64,000 bases of DNA from Arthrobacter russicus (GCF_031454135.1 NZ_JAVDQF010000001.1:2604001-2668000), one strand, 5' to 3'. Counted from the stretch's first letter, positions 7,963 to 17,156 are shown. A program made the numbers and translations. The notes: generated from the letters alone by a model not told the origin.

Positions 7963-9364
7963 TGATCGGCCTCTCTTCCGGATAGCGGAACAATTGTCGG
8001 CGCTGGCGCAGTGCCAACGCCGCGGCCAGGGTTATCGTGCCCACCCGGCCGGCGAACATCAAAAGCGAGAGCACATACACCCCGGCCGGCGGCAGCTCCG
8101 CGCTGAGCCCGGTGCTCAGGCCCACGGTGGCGAATGCCGAGATCACTTCGAAAAGCACCTTGTTCAACGGTGCGTCGGTGATCATCAAAAGCGCGCCGGT
8201 GGCGAGCAGGACGAAGGTCGCCCCCATCATGATCACCGAGATCGCCACCCGCATGGTGCCTTGCGGGATGGTGCGCCCGTAGACCTTCACGTCCGAATCG
8301 CCACGGGCCTCCGCCACGATGGCCAGGAACATCACCGCCAGGGTGGTGACCTTGATACCGCCGGCGGTGGAAGCCGAACCGCCGCCGGCGAACATCAATG
8401 CGTCGGTGAACACTTGGGAGACCGGTGTCAGCGAGTTCATATCGACCAAGTTGAAGCCGCCGGAACGGGTCATGATCGAAGCGAAGACCGAATGCAGCAA
8501 TTTGTCACCGGGGCTGAGCCCGCCCACGGTTCTGAGGTTGTTCCACTCGAAGACGGCGAAGCCGATCATGCCGACCAGGACCAGGATCACCGAGACCTGC
8601 ACGGTGAGTTTCGTGTGCAGGTTCCACTTGGAAATCCGGAACCCCTGGGAGAGCAGGACCATCATCACGGGGAAGCCCAAGGAGCCCAGGAACACCCCGA
8701 CCATGAGCGGGGTCAGGATCCAGGGGTCGAATTCATAAGGCACCAGGCCATCCGACTGCGGCGTGAAGCCGGCATTGTTGAACGCGGAAATCGAATAGAA
8801 CACACCGTGCCAAACGGCTTGCCAGAAGTCTTCGCCCAAGATCATGAAGCGGGGGATCAAAAACAGGGCCAGAATCACTTCGATCGCCACAGACGTGGTG
8901 ATCACGATCCGCAACAAGGTGCCGACTTCGCCCAAGCGGCTCGCGTTCATTGCTTCCTGGGCAATCAGCTTGCCGCGCACGCCGAGGCGTTTAGAGACCA
9001 TGAGGGCCATCAGCGAGGCGAGGGTCAAGATGCCCAAGCCGCCCACGAAGATCGCGATCAGAATGACCAGCTGGCCGAAGAAGGACCAGTGCAATGCGGT
9101 GGAAACCGTGGTCAGACCGGTGACGCAGACCGCGGAAACCGCGGTGAAGAGCGCGTCGTGGAAAGCTGTGACTTTTCCGCTGGCCGAAGCGATCGGCAGG
9201 GTGAGCAAGGTGGTGAAGAACATGATCACCAAGGCGAAGACGATCAGCGCCAAGCGAGCCGGGGACGAGTTCGCCACCGAGTCGATGAAGTCTCTGATGA
9301 CTCCGATGAACGCAAAGCGTCCGCGCTCGGCCGGCGGGTGCCAGCCAGATTGACTCCTGGTCAT
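7955..9364 (-). CDS. trkH: Potassium uptake membrane subunit TrkH/KtrB
   Basis: A 469-residue integral membrane K+ transporter with the repeated M1-P-M2 architecture. Hydrophobic segments begin at LALIVFALVIMFFTTLLTL. Selectivity-filter-like turns include SAVCVTGLTTV, SAFNNAGFTPQ and MTRSGGFNLV, each with the conserved glycine. The second gene of the pair, trkA, overlaps its 3' end. The ATG at 9364 gives the family N-terminus; the open frame upstream lacks similarity. No strong ribosome binding site is visible. Confidence 0.93.
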   Translation of the reverse strand: MTRSQSGWHPPAERGRFAFIGVIRDFIDSVANSSPARLALIVFALVIMFFTTLLTLPIASASGKVTAFHDALFTAVSAVCVTGLTTVSTALHWSFFGQLVILIAIFVGGLGILTLASLMALMVSKRLGVRGKLIAQEAMNASRLGEVGTLLRIVITTSVAIEVILALFLIPRFMILGEDFWQAVWHGVFYSISAFNNAGFTPQSDGLVPYEFDPWILTPLMVGVFLGSLGFPVMMVLLSQGFRISKWNLHTKLTVQVSVILVLVGMIGFAVFEWNNLRTVGGLSPGDKLLHSVFASIMTRSGGFNLVDMNSLTPVSQVFTDALMFAGGGSASTAGGIKVTTLAVMFLAIVAEARGDSDVKVYGRTIPQGTMRVAISVIMMGATFVLLATGALLMITDAPLNKVLFEVISAFATVGLSTGLSAELPPAGVYVLSLLMFAGRVGTITLAAALALRQRRQLFRYPEERPIIG

Positions 9365-9521
9365 CTGGGGTGAAACTTTCTGCCTGCGGAAAATGTTGAT
9401 CTGACAAGTAGTTAACCACCTTTGCCGGGCTTTGCCGCATGCGCCCCGGGAGTTCCTGCCGAACCGGAAGCGAATGCACCCGATTGCGTGGCTGTGCGGG
9501 AGATCACGTAGCCTGTCAAAG

Positions 9522-10733
9522 ATGGACTTGAGTTCAGAGCCGACGACGGCGCCGCTGCCAAAGACCTGCGTGGTCTGGGACCCGGCGCTCACCGCATACA
9601 ATTTCGGTCCGGGCCACCCGATGGATCCGGCCCGGCTCGCTTTGACCGCAGACCTGGCCGAGCAGCTGGAGTTGTTCTCGCGTGGCTCGGTCCACCGGGC
9701 GGAGCCGTTCGTGGCCAGCGATGTACAGCTCAGCACGGTGCACGCCCCGAGCTACATTGCAGCGGTGCGATCGGTCAGCGAGACGCCTCGGGAACTGCCG
9801 GAATGGGGGCTCGGCACGGTCGACGATCCGGTGTTCCCCGGGATGCACGAAGCGAGCGCCCGGTTGGTCGGCGGCTCGCTGCTCGCGGCCGAGGCAATCA
9901 TCGACGGCAGCGCGCAGCGCGGAGTCAACTTCTCCGGCGGCATGCACCATGCCAGCCGGGACCGGGCCAGCGGTTTCTGCGTCTACAACGACGCGGCCGC
10001 TGCGGTGCAGCGGCTGCTCGACTCCGGGGTGCGCAAAGTCGCATATCTGGACGTCGACGCGCACCATGGCGACGGTACGCAAAGCATTTTCTACGACGAC
10101 CCGCGGGTGCTGACCGTCTCGCTGCACGAAAGCGGGCTCTCGCTCTTCCCAGGCACCGGTTTCGCGAACGAGACCGGTGGGTCGGCAGCCATCGGCTCGG
10201 CGGTCAACATCGCGTTGCCGGCCTACACCGGCGACGGCGGTTGGCTGCGTGCCTTCCATGCGGTGGTCCCGCAGGTCACCCGAGCTTTCGGTCCGGAGGT
10301 CATCGTTTCGCAGCACGGCTGCGACTCGCACCGGGAAGATCCGTTGACCCATCTCGGTACCAGCGTGGACGCGCAGCGCGAGGCTGCGCTGACCATCGGC
10401 ATGCTCGCCGACGAGCTGTGCGAAGGGCGTTGGCTGGCGACCGGCGGCGGGGGCTACAGCGTGGCGGATGTGGTGCCCCGGGTCTGGTCGCATCTGATCG
10501 CGATCGTCTCCGGAAAGCCGGTGCCGGTGCGCACCGAGGTGCCGGAGCAGTGGCGGCAGCGGGTGCGCGCCGAGTTCGGTGCCGAGGCACCCCGATTGAT
10601 GGGCGACGACGTCGAACTCTGGTGGCGTTCCTGGCAAGTCGGCTACAACCCGGCCGACGCCGTCGACCGCTCGATCATGGCCACCCGCAAGGAGATCTTC
10701 CCCCTGTACGGGCTGGATCCCTGGTTCGACTGA
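9522..10733 (+). CDS. acuC: Acetoin utilisation protein AcuC (class I/II HDAC-like deacetylase)
   Basis: A 403-residue arginase/deacetylase-fold protein. Catalytic and zinc-binding blocks are all present: GGMHHASRDRASGFCVYND (active-site His pair), DVDAHHGDGTQ (Asp/His zinc ligands), SQHGCDSHREDPLTHL (third ligand Asp) and GGGGYS near the C-terminus. In Bacillus, AcuC deacetylates and so activates acetyl-CoA synthetase, and the same role in acetate metabolism is likely here. The ATG at 9522 is chosen because the family starts near VVWDPALTAYNFGPGHP. It is divergent from trkH. Confidence 0.93.
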   Translation: MDLSSEPTTAPLPKTCVVWDPALTAYNFGPGHPMDPARLALTADLAEQLELFSRGSVHRAEPFVASDVQLSTVHAPSYIAAVRSVSETPRELPEWGLGTVDDPVFPGMHEASARLVGGSLLAAEAIIDGSAQRGVNFSGGMHHASRDRASGFCVYNDAAAAVQRLLDSGVRKVAYLDVDAHHGDGTQSIFYDDPRVLTVSLHESGLSLFPGTGFANETGGSAAIGSAVNIALPAYTGDGGWLRAFHAVVPQVTRAFGPEVIVSQHGCDSHREDPLTHLGTSVDAQREAALTIGMLADELCEGRWLATGGGGYSVADVVPRVWSHLIAIVSGKPVPVRTEVPEQWRQRVRAEFGAEAPRLMGDDVELWWRSWQVGYNPADAVDRSIMATRKEIFPLYGLDPWFD

Positions 10734-10828
10734 GATTGGGGCGCTCCCATAGTGTCGCGCTCGCTTGGGCGCAGGTGCTCGCTGGGGGCACAGATGCCTT
10801 TTGGCGTATATATCGCTAGGGTAGTTCC

Positions 10829-11290
10829 ATGGTGAACGAAGATGTCTTTACCGTGCTTGCCGAGCAGACCCGTCGGGAAATCCTCGCGGCGCTTCGCGAT
10901 GGCGACAAGGCAGTGGGCGAATTGGTCGACGAACTCGGCGCGAGCCAGCCCACGGTCTCGAAACATTTGCGCGTTTTGCGCGAAGCCGGCCTGGTCACGA
11001 TGCGGGCCGAAGGGCAGCGCCGCTACTACAAACTCGAAACCGCCCCGCTGAACGGGATCAGCCAGTGGCTGGACGGTTTCGGTCTGCCGTCCACCCGCCC
11101 GCTGCTCGTCGAGGGCCCTGCCACCGAGCCTTCCGCCGCATTGGCGGTAGCGGAAAATGAGCTGTCGATCCCGGAGGGGGATCCGGAGTCCATGCCGCAG
11201 CAGATCGGCCGAAGCGTCGGCCGGGCAGCGACCAAAGCTGCGGATCTTTTGGCCAACTTGCCGAAGTTCGGTCGCCGCAAGGAATCCTGA
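10829..11290 (+). CDS. ArsR-family helix-turn-helix regulator
   Basis: A 153-residue protein with an N-terminal winged helix: VFTVLAEQTRREILAALRDG, then the recognition helix in GASQPTVSKHLRVLREAGLV and the wing AEGQRRYYKLE. No metal-binding ELCVCD motif is visible, so it need not sense metal. The C-terminal ~70 residues are Ala/Glu/Pro-rich and end in a basic stretch (PKFGRRKES). This tail resembles that of actinobacterial ArsR homologues of unknown ligand. The AT-rich GTATATATCGCTA just upstream is a plausible -10 region. Confidence 0.85.
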   Translation: MVNEDVFTVLAEQTRREILAALRDGDKAVGELVDELGASQPTVSKHLRVLREAGLVTMRAEGQRRYYKLETAPLNGISQWLDGFGLPSTRPLLVEGPATEPSAALAVAENELSIPEGDPESMPQQIGRSVGRAATKAADLLANLPKFGRRKES

Positions 11291-11338
11291 AACCGGTCTG
11301 CCGGGGGATCAGCGCCGGTCGCCCGGGTTCAGACGGTT
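11291..11338. terminator. Hairpin between convergent arsR-type gene and lldD
   Basis: AACCGGTCTG-CCGGG (11291-11305) can pair with CCCGG (11322-11326) and CAGACGGTT (11330-11338), with one bulged base. It overlaps the lldD stop and lies immediately after the ArsR gene stop, so it could serve both convergent transcripts. No T-tract. Confidence 0.35.
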
Positions 11339-12564
11339 TCCGCCCGTTGGTTCAGGTGGTCCGGGTTGAGTTCCGCGACCGTGGAGACCCCCAGCAGTTT
11401 CATGGTCCTGGTGATTTCGGATTGCAGGATCGCCAAAGCCCGGCTGACCCCGCGTTCGCCACCGGCCATCAGCCCGTACAGATAAGCCCGGCCGATCAAG
11501 ACGAAGTCCGCACCGGAAGCGATGGCCGCGACGATGTCCCCGCCGGACATGATTCCGGTGTCCATCATCACGGTGGCCTTTTCGCCGAGGGCTTTTCTGA
11601 CCTCCGGCAACAGGTGGAAGGGCAGCGGTGCCCGGTCCAGCTGCCGTCCGCCGTGGTTGGACAACACCACGCCGTCGGCTCCGTGGTCCATGGCCCGTTG
11701 TGCGTCGGCGACGGTCTGCACGCCCTTGACCAAAAGGTTTCCGTGCCAGTTGGCACGAAGCCATTCCAGGTCCTGGTAATCCAGGCCGGGGTCGAAAGCG
11801 CTGCTGAGCAGTTCGGAAACGGTGCCTTCGAAGCTGCTCAATGAGGAGAACTCGAGGGGCGCCCGGGTCAAGAAGTTGAACCACCAAGCCGGCCGGTAGG
11901 AGGCATCGAGCACCGTTTTGAGGCTCAGTTGCGGCGGAATCGTCATTCCATTGCGCACGTCGCGCAAACGCAGACCGCCGACGGCGGTGTCTACGGTGAG
12001 CATGATGGTGTCGTTTCCGGTCGCCTCGGCTCGCTGGATCAAAGACAGATTGCGTTCTTTGTCCTGCGTCGCGTAGAGCTGGAACCAACGCCGGGCTTGC
12101 GGCGCATGTGCCGCCACCTCTTCGACCGAGGCGGTGCCCAAAGTGGAAAGCGTGAAGGGGATGCCGGCCGCTGCGGCTGCCGCACTCCCGGCGTATTCGC
12201 CCTCGGACTGCATCAGCCTGGCGAAGCCGGTAGGGGCGATGCCGAAAGGCATGCTGGAAGTCCGGCCCAGGATCTCGGTGCGCAGATCGACCTCGGCGAC
12301 GTCGCGCAGCACCGCGGGATGGAACTCGATCTGCCGGAAGGCCTCGCGGGAGCGGTTCATGGTGATTTCGCCGTCGGCGGCACCATCGGTGTAGTCGAAG
12401 GGTGCGCTCGGCGTGCGGCGCTTCGCGATGGCGCGCAAGTCCCAAATGGTGGCGGCCTTCGCCAACCGGGCTTCCGTGCCGAAGCTGGGCAAGCCGAATT
12501 TCATCAACTCGCCCAAAGCCTGGACATCGGGCAGTCGTCGGCGCAGTGCTGGTGGTGTGCTCAT
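11329..12564 (-). CDS. lldD: L-lactate dehydrogenase (FMN, quinone-dependent)
   Basis: A 411-residue FMN-dependent alpha-hydroxy-acid dehydrogenase that oxidises L-lactate to pyruvate and passes electrons to the quinone pool. Family marks: FDYTDGAADGEITM at the N-terminus, PFGIAPTGFARLM, FQLYATQDK, and the active-site block DGVVLSNHGGRQLDRAP containing the catalytic His. DTGIMSGGDIVAAIASGAD forms the phosphate site of FMN. The ATG at 12564 has GGAGG six bases upstream. It is divergent from a FadR-type regulator with two palindromic operators between them. Confidence 0.93.
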   Translation of the reverse strand: MSTPPALRRRLPDVQALGELMKFGLPSFGTEARLAKAATIWDLRAIAKRRTPSAPFDYTDGAADGEITMNRSREAFRQIEFHPAVLRDVAEVDLRTEILGRTSSMPFGIAPTGFARLMQSEGEYAGSAAAAAAGIPFTLSTLGTASVEEVAAHAPQARRWFQLYATQDKERNLSLIQRAEATGNDTIMLTVDTAVGGLRLRDVRNGMTIPPQLSLKTVLDASYRPAWWFNFLTRAPLEFSSLSSFEGTVSELLSSAFDPGLDYQDLEWLRANWHGNLLVKGVQTVADAQRAMDHGADGVVLSNHGGRQLDRAPLPFHLLPEVRKALGEKATVMMDTGIMSGGDIVAAIASGADFVLIGRAYLYGLMAGGERGVSRALAILQSEITRTMKLLGVSTVAELNPDHLNQRAETV

Positions 12565-12585
12565 TCGTCCTCCGTCGTCGATCAG

Positions 12586-12602
12586 ATGTGGTTGGACCAC
12601 AT
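12586..12602. promoter_or_regulatory. FadR/LldR-type operator 1
   Basis: ATGTGGT-TGG-ACCACAT is a perfect palindrome with 7-bp arms and a 3-base spacer, fitting the TGGTnnnACCA core typical of FadR-subfamily GntR regulators. It lies 22 bases upstream of the lldD start. A second, inverted copy is centred 37 bases away. Confidence 0.75.
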
Positions 12603-12623
12603 TGTTGCCTGCACTTTACCCGA

Positions 12624-12638
12624 TGTGGTCCAACCACA
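12624..12638. promoter_or_regulatory. FadR/LldR-type operator 2
   Basis: TGTGGT-CCA-ACCACA is the exact reverse complement of the core of operator 1 and ends 15 bases before the regulator's ATG. Two copies in the lldD/regulator divergent region suggest autoregulation plus lactate-responsive repression of lldD. Confidence 0.75.
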
Positions 12639-12652
12639 GATAGCATGGCTTC

Positions 12653-13360
12653 ATGCGGACCCATCAATTGGTGCTCGGGTGGATCGAGGAGCAGCTGCGT
12701 GCTGGCAGCTTGGCGATCGGGCAGCGACTCCCCGGGGAGCGCGCCCTGGCCGAGCAGTTCGGCCTGTCCCGGACTTCAGTGCGCGAGGCGATCCGGGTCC
12801 TCGAAGCCCTGGGGGTGGCCCGTTCCGGAGTCGGCTCCGGGCCGGAGTCCGGAACCACCATCGTCGCGGACCCCTCCACGGCGCTCGGCTCCGCGTTGCG
12901 ATTGCACGTGGCAAGTTCGCATCTCCCGGTCGCGGACATGGTGCAGACCCGGATCATGATCGAGAGTTGGGCGTGCCTGCACGCTGCGCCCGATTCGCCG
13001 GCGCTGCCCGAGGCGGCGGAATTGCTGACTGCCATGGAACGGCTCGGTCCAGAGGAGATCGAACAATTCCTGTTGCTCGACGTGCGATTCCACTTTGCCC
13101 TGACCGAAGCCGCCGGAAATGCCGTGGTCAGCGCAATCATGCTTTCCTTGCGCGAGGGCATCAAAGGCTATATCTCTGCCGCTACGGACGGCCAGGAAGA
13201 ATGGCCTGCCGTGGCAGCTCGGCTGCACACCGAGCACCGGGGGATCCTCGCCGCGATTCAATCCGGACGATCCCGCGAAGCGTCGGATTTGGTCGCCGAA
13301 CACATCGAGGGGTTTTACCAGGATCTGCGGACCGGGCGGCTCACCGGACCGACGAATTGA
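12653..13360 (+). CDS. FadR-family (GntR) transcriptional regulator, probable lactate regulator
   Basis: A 235-residue protein with an N-terminal winged helix (GQRLPGERALAEQFGLSRTS then VREAIRVLEALGVA) followed by a long linker and an all-helical FCD domain. The metal/ligand residues of FCD lie in LLDVRFHFALTEAAGN and RLHTEHRGILAAI. It is divergent from lldD with two TGGTnnnACCA-type palindromes between the genes, so it probably acts as an LldR-type lactate-responsive repressor. The effector is inferred from context only. The ATG at 12653 gives the usual short N-terminus. Confidence 0.88.
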   Translation: MRTHQLVLGWIEEQLRAGSLAIGQRLPGERALAEQFGLSRTSVREAIRVLEALGVARSGVGSGPESGTTIVADPSTALGSALRLHVASSHLPVADMVQTRIMIESWACLHAAPDSPALPEAAELLTAMERLGPEEIEQFLLLDVRFHFALTEAAGNAVVSAIMLSLREGIKGYISAATDGQEEWPAVAARLHTEHRGILAAIQSGRSREASDLVAEHIEGFYQDLRTGRLTGPTN

Positions 13361-13487
13361 ATATCAACCTATGAATTGGCAAGTTGTTGCTCCGGGCATG
13401 GCACTATTTAGAAATACTGTTATACCAAGATAGACAGCAGTACTCCGGCAACGGCTCGGGCCGGAGTGGACAACCGAGGTGGTGGCG

Positions 13488-16325
13488 ATGAAAACGGTTG
13501 ATCGAGTCGCGGAGCTCGGCAGGCTCATCGAAGTCAATGCTGCCGATACCGAATCTGCCTTGGTGGTCATCGGTGACGCCGGTCTGGGCAAGACCTATTT
13601 GCTGGAACGCTTTTCGCAAGAAGCCGAGGGCGTGATCCTGGTCCGGGCGAATCCGGCCGAGCGGGCCTGGGAATTCTCCGGGCTGTCCGCCTTCCTCGCC
13701 GCATTGCGCGATCCGCAGGCGCAGGCGCTGTCGAGTGACCTGAGTTGGGCCGGCACCGAGGGGCCGTTCCGGGCCGGGCAGGAGCTTTTGTCCCGGCTCA
13801 CTGCGATGGAACTGCCGCCGACGACGGTGGCGATCGACGACGTCGACATCATGGACGATTCCAGTCAAGCAGTTCTGGGCTTCTTGGCCCGCCGGCTCGG
13901 CGGCACCGGGCTGAAGCTGATCTTGAGCTTGGCCGAGCTGGGGCCCTGTGGGCCGTTTTCGTTGCTCCCGGAGCTCGCTTTGGCGGAGCTCGATCCGACG
14001 AAAAGCATTCTCCTTGGTCATCGTCTGGCCAAACCCGGCACCGATCCTGCGGCCATCCAGATCATTGCGGTGATCGCCTCGGGAATCCCGGTGTATTTGC
14101 GCGAGGGCCTGGAAGCCTTGACCGAGGCCGAACGCCAAGGCCGGGATCCGCTGACCTATCCGGTGCAATTCGGCCCCCGGGCCGCGTTCGCAGCGCAGAC
14201 CCTGCTCGCCGCGCAGGACGACTGCGGCAAGGAGGTCGTGCGGTTGGTGAGTACCGCTCCCGTGCACCTCGAAGTGGCCTTGCGCGAGATTCTGGCCGAA
14301 CACCAATCCGCGCTCGACGAGTTGCTGGCCCGCCGGATTCTGGTCCGCGCCGGCGATTTCATCCGGATGCGGCAAGCCGTGCTGCGGTGTGCGTTGTACG
14401 TTTCGGTGGCCGCCGTGGAGCGGCAGAGACTGCATGAGCAATTGGAAAAGGCGCACCGCAAGCACAAATCCAGTCTGGAGCAGTGGCACTCGAGCTTCCT
14501 GCACGATGGTGAGACCTCGCCCCGGATGCTCCTGAGCACCGCTTTGGAGTTGGTCGAACGCGGCGACAGCGGCTTGGCGACGGCGTACGCGGACCGGGCG
14601 ATCTTGCTGCTGAGTTTCGAAACCGAGGAGATTTCAGATCTGCTCTGCGATCTCAGTACTGCGATGGTGGACATGGGCGAATTGGCCTACGCCTCGCGGT
14701 ACTTGCGCAAGGCTGCCGAGCTTTCCAATGATCCGACCATCCGGATCCGGAGCATGCACCAGTTGATCCGGATCCGGTACATGTCCACCCACGACTTGAA
14801 CAGCCGGGACGTGGCCGGAGTGCTCAAGCAGTACGGCACGGAGTTTCCGGATCTCTGCCTGGAGCTGGCCAGCATGGTGACGATCTTCCACGCCGAAAGG
14901 TGGGAGATGAAGTTGGCCGAACGGATGCTCAAGCTGGCCGAGCCGTTGGTCCCGATGGCCGGCGAAGTCGCCAATGGCGTGCACCGGTTCGCCCTGATGA
15001 CGGTATCCGTGCTGAACGGAGATCCGACCCCGGCCACCGAGCAGCTGAAAGCGGTGACCGCCCTCGGGCTGCGCGAAATACCGATCCCGGTGCTGATGAT
15101 GCTCGGCCGGTCGCTGACTTTCGCCGAACGTTATGAAGAGAGTCGGATGGTCTTCGATTCGCTGCTCAGCAGAACTCCGCCGCCCAAGCCTATCTGGTTG
15201 GAAACCATCAGATTCTTCCGGACCGAGAACGAAATGCGCGTCGGCAATTTCCACCGGGCCGGAGAAGCCGTCGAATCGTTGCATTCGTCGCCGGACGTCA
15301 GGCAGTTCCATGTGACCTACTTGCACATCCTGCGGTCTTGGTACTTTTTGGTCCAGGATGACGAGGCGGCGGCGCAGACGCACATCGACGCGGTGCTGAC
15401 GGTCGCCAGTGGAGGCGGGAATTGGATCAATGCGGCCCGGATTTCGGCGCTGCGCGGCCGGCATGCGCTCGCGCACGGCCGATTCGAGGAAGCGTTCCAC
15501 CATTTTCTCAGAGTGCACGAATCCGGCGGTGGAAAACTGAACCCGGCGTTCCTGCGCTACGAGGGCGATCTGATTGAAGTCCTGGTGGCATTGGGCCGGT
15601 CCGCAGAGGCCAAGCGGTTCATGATGGACCTGGAGTTGCGCAATCGGCAGACTCCCTCGCTCTGGGCCACGTTGGTCGCGGCCCGATGCCGGGCACTGGT
15701 TGCCGACGGCGAGCTTTCGCTGCAACTCTTCCGACAGGGCATCAAACTCGCGCGGGAGCTGGGCACCGGCTACGAACAGGCCCGCAGCCTGCTGGACTTC
15801 TCCGAGCGCTTGCGCGAGTTGGGCTATTTGGCGCAGAGCGAGCAGCAGAAGAACAAGGCGAAGGTCTTGTTCGAGGAGCTCGGGGTGCCTTCCTGGTCCG
15901 AGCGGCCGCCGATCGACCGGCGCGGCCGTAGCGGTACGGTGCCGCGGTTGCGCTCGGCGCTCGGCAAAGACGGTGCCCGGAGCATTCTGGGCGCACCGCT
16001 TCCGGAGCCGGCGGCGAATCTGCCGGTAGCCGGTCCGGACGCCCCGGCCAGGGGCGCCGAGCTGATGCGGAAACTTTCGCCCGGCGAGCACCAAGTCGTG
16101 GAGCGGGTATTGAGCGGGTTGCGGAACAAGGAGATCGCCGCTTTGCTGGGTGTCTCGTTGCGGACGGTCGAAACCAGGCTGACCAATGTCTACAAAAAGA
16201 CCGGAGCTTCCTCCCGGGCCCACCTGGTGGCGTTGATCAATGAAGAATCCGGAGCACCTCGGGACGCGCCGGACCACGGGAACGTGGTGAATTTGCGCTC
16301 GCTGGAAGGCCTCACCGGCGGCTGA
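13488..16325 (+). CDS. LAL-type LuxR-family regulator with N-terminal ATPase
   Basis: A large (945-residue) regulator. The N-terminal AAA/STAND ATPase has Walker A VIGDAGLGKTYLLERF and Walker B TTVAIDDVDIMDD. A long helical, TPR-like middle follows (about residues 330-830). The C-terminal LuxR HTH runs LSPGEHQVVERVLSGLRNKE and on through LGVSLRTVETRLTNVYKKTG. The size and order match the MalT/LAL class, where an inducer and ATP trigger oligomerisation. The ATG at 13488 has GAGGTGG at 13476-13482; a GTG at 13479 is possible. It appears monocistronic and its inducer cannot be guessed from the neighbours. Confidence 0.87.
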   Translation: MKTVDRVAELGRLIEVNAADTESALVVIGDAGLGKTYLLERFSQEAEGVILVRANPAERAWEFSGLSAFLAALRDPQAQALSSDLSWAGTEGPFRAGQELLSRLTAMELPPTTVAIDDVDIMDDSSQAVLGFLARRLGGTGLKLILSLAELGPCGPFSLLPELALAELDPTKSILLGHRLAKPGTDPAAIQIIAVIASGIPVYLREGLEALTEAERQGRDPLTYPVQFGPRAAFAAQTLLAAQDDCGKEVVRLVSTAPVHLEVALREILAEHQSALDELLARRILVRAGDFIRMRQAVLRCALYVSVAAVERQRLHEQLEKAHRKHKSSLEQWHSSFLHDGETSPRMLLSTALELVERGDSGLATAYADRAILLLSFETEEISDLLCDLSTAMVDMGELAYASRYLRKAAELSNDPTIRIRSMHQLIRIRYMSTHDLNSRDVAGVLKQYGTEFPDLCLELASMVTIFHAERWEMKLAERMLKLAEPLVPMAGEVANGVHRFALMTVSVLNGDPTPATEQLKAVTALGLREIPIPVLMMLGRSLTFAERYEESRMVFDSLLSRTPPPKPIWLETIRFFRTENEMRVGNFHRAGEAVESLHSSPDVRQFHVTYLHILRSWYFLVQDDEAAAQTHIDAVLTVASGGGNWINAARISALRGRHALAHGRFEEAFHHFLRVHESGGGKLNPAFLRYEGDLIEVLVALGRSAEAKRFMMDLELRNRQTPSLWATLVAARCRALVADGELSLQLFRQGIKLARELGTGYEQARSLLDFSERLRELGYLAQSEQQKNKAKVLFEELGVPSWSERPPIDRRGRSGTVPRLRSALGKDGARSILGAPLPEPAANLPVAGPDAPARGAELMRKLSPGEHQVVERVLSGLRNKEIAALLGVSLRTVETRLTNVYKKTGASSRAHLVALINEESGAPRDAPDHGNVVNLRSLEGLTGG

Positions 16326-16349
16326 CTCGGACTCTCTTCCACCGCCGAA

Positions 16350-16388
16350 GGGGTGGTCCACAGACGGAACCGCTCCGTGGACCACCCC
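16350..16388. terminator. Hairpin after the LAL regulator
   Basis: GGGGTGGTCCAC (16350-16361) and GTGGACCACCCC (16377-16388) form a perfect 12-bp stem 25 bases after the stop codon. There is no T-tract, but such hairpins are common terminators in high-GC actinobacteria. Confidence 0.6.
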
Positions 16389-16842
16389 GCCATGCTGCCC
16401 GTCGCGACGGTCCAACCTGAGTCGGAGCTACTTCCTCGCCCCCAATAACAGCACAGGAAGGAGCATCGCCGCTCCCGAGTTGTTTGCCCGCTGCATATGG
16501 CGGTTGCCGCGGTGCAACTCGGTAGATTTATATTTATAGCTTTCGAGTTTGGCCAAACCCTGATTTACCCGGTGGTTAACCACAGAATGGCTTGGCCTTA
16601 CGGGTTTTGGCGGCTAACGAGCCGCTGAAGGTCACAAATGGGTGAGTGGTTGCGGTTAGCCCCCGCACCGGCCACTTCCCGATGTCGCCGTGGCGTTGAC
16701 CGGTTGCTGTGTAAAGTTATGGTAAAGCACTTTCACTTTGGTCACTCCAGCATCTAGAGTATCTCTGAGCGGATGAGTGGCTGGTTGAGCGTCTCGCCGT
16801 CATGGGTTGCGTTTTCAACTCTTTGACCTAAGGAAGCAAGAT
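16389..16842. other. 454-bp gene-free region upstream of the BldC-like gene
   Basis: No open frame here looks genuine. The region is AT-richer (for example TTTATATTTATAGC at 16527-16540) and holds a perfect 12-bp palindrome GTGGTTAACCAC at 16572-16583, flanked by TTGGCC and GGCTTGGCC. A candidate promoter lies near 16696-16723 (separate entry). The length suggests complex regulation or a long leader for the downstream bldC-like/bS22 genes. Confidence 0.5.
16696..16723 (+). promoter_or_regulatory. Candidate sigma-70-type promoter for the BldC-like gene
   Basis: TTGACC (16696-16701), a 16-base spacer and TATGGT (16718-16723) resemble a housekeeping -35/-10 pair. The start would be about 110 bases before the gene's ATG. 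Assigned by eye only. Confidence 0.35.
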
Positions 16843-17055
16843 ATGGCCGAGGCGAACACCTTTTCCAACGTGCGATTTCTGACCGTGGCAGAAGTCGCCG
16901 AGGTGATGCGTGTGTCCAAAATGACGGTCTACCGGATGGTGCATTCCGGAGAACTCCCGGCGGTCAGGTTCGGACGCTCCTACCGGGTTCCGGAGAACGC
17001 CGTGAACGAACATCTGCGGGCCGCAGGACTGCACGGTTCGGCGGACACTGCTTGA
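16843..17055 (+). CDS. BldC-like/excisionase-type helix-turn-helix protein
   Basis: A 70-residue single-domain DNA-binding protein of the MerR-like HTH_17 (excisionase/BldC) class: FLTVAEVAEVMRVSKMTVYR forms the HTH and VHSGELPAVRFGRSYRVPEN the wing. No phage or integrase genes are nearby, and the gene sits directly before the bS22 ribosomal protein gene, an arrangement I associate with actinobacterial chromosomes. It is therefore likely a resident small regulator rather than an excisionase. The ATG at 16843 has AAGGAAG upstream. Confidence 0.85.
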   Translation: MAEANTFSNVRFLTVAEVAEVMRVSKMTVYRMVHSGELPAVRFGRSYRVPENAVNEHLRAAGLHGSADTA

Positions 17056-17156
17056 AGGCTGTACCCTAGTAGGGATCCAGTCGGACATTTTATTTAAGAC
17101 ACTCTGGCGCTCGCAGTCGATTGGCTGTTGCCGGAAGAGACGTTTGTGAGGACTTT

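Noticed and set aside
14634-16415. 593-codon minus-strand open frame opposite the LAL regulator
   Set aside because: Antisense to a gene with intact ATPase and HTH motifs; composition is that of a shadow frame. The same reasoning excludes the long minus-strand frames at 4308-5969 and 11309-12667.
16843-17055. Phage excisionase
   Set aside because: Although the fold is excisionase-like, no integrase, attachment site or phage gene is near, and the neighbour is a ribosomal protein gene, as for BldC-like proteins.
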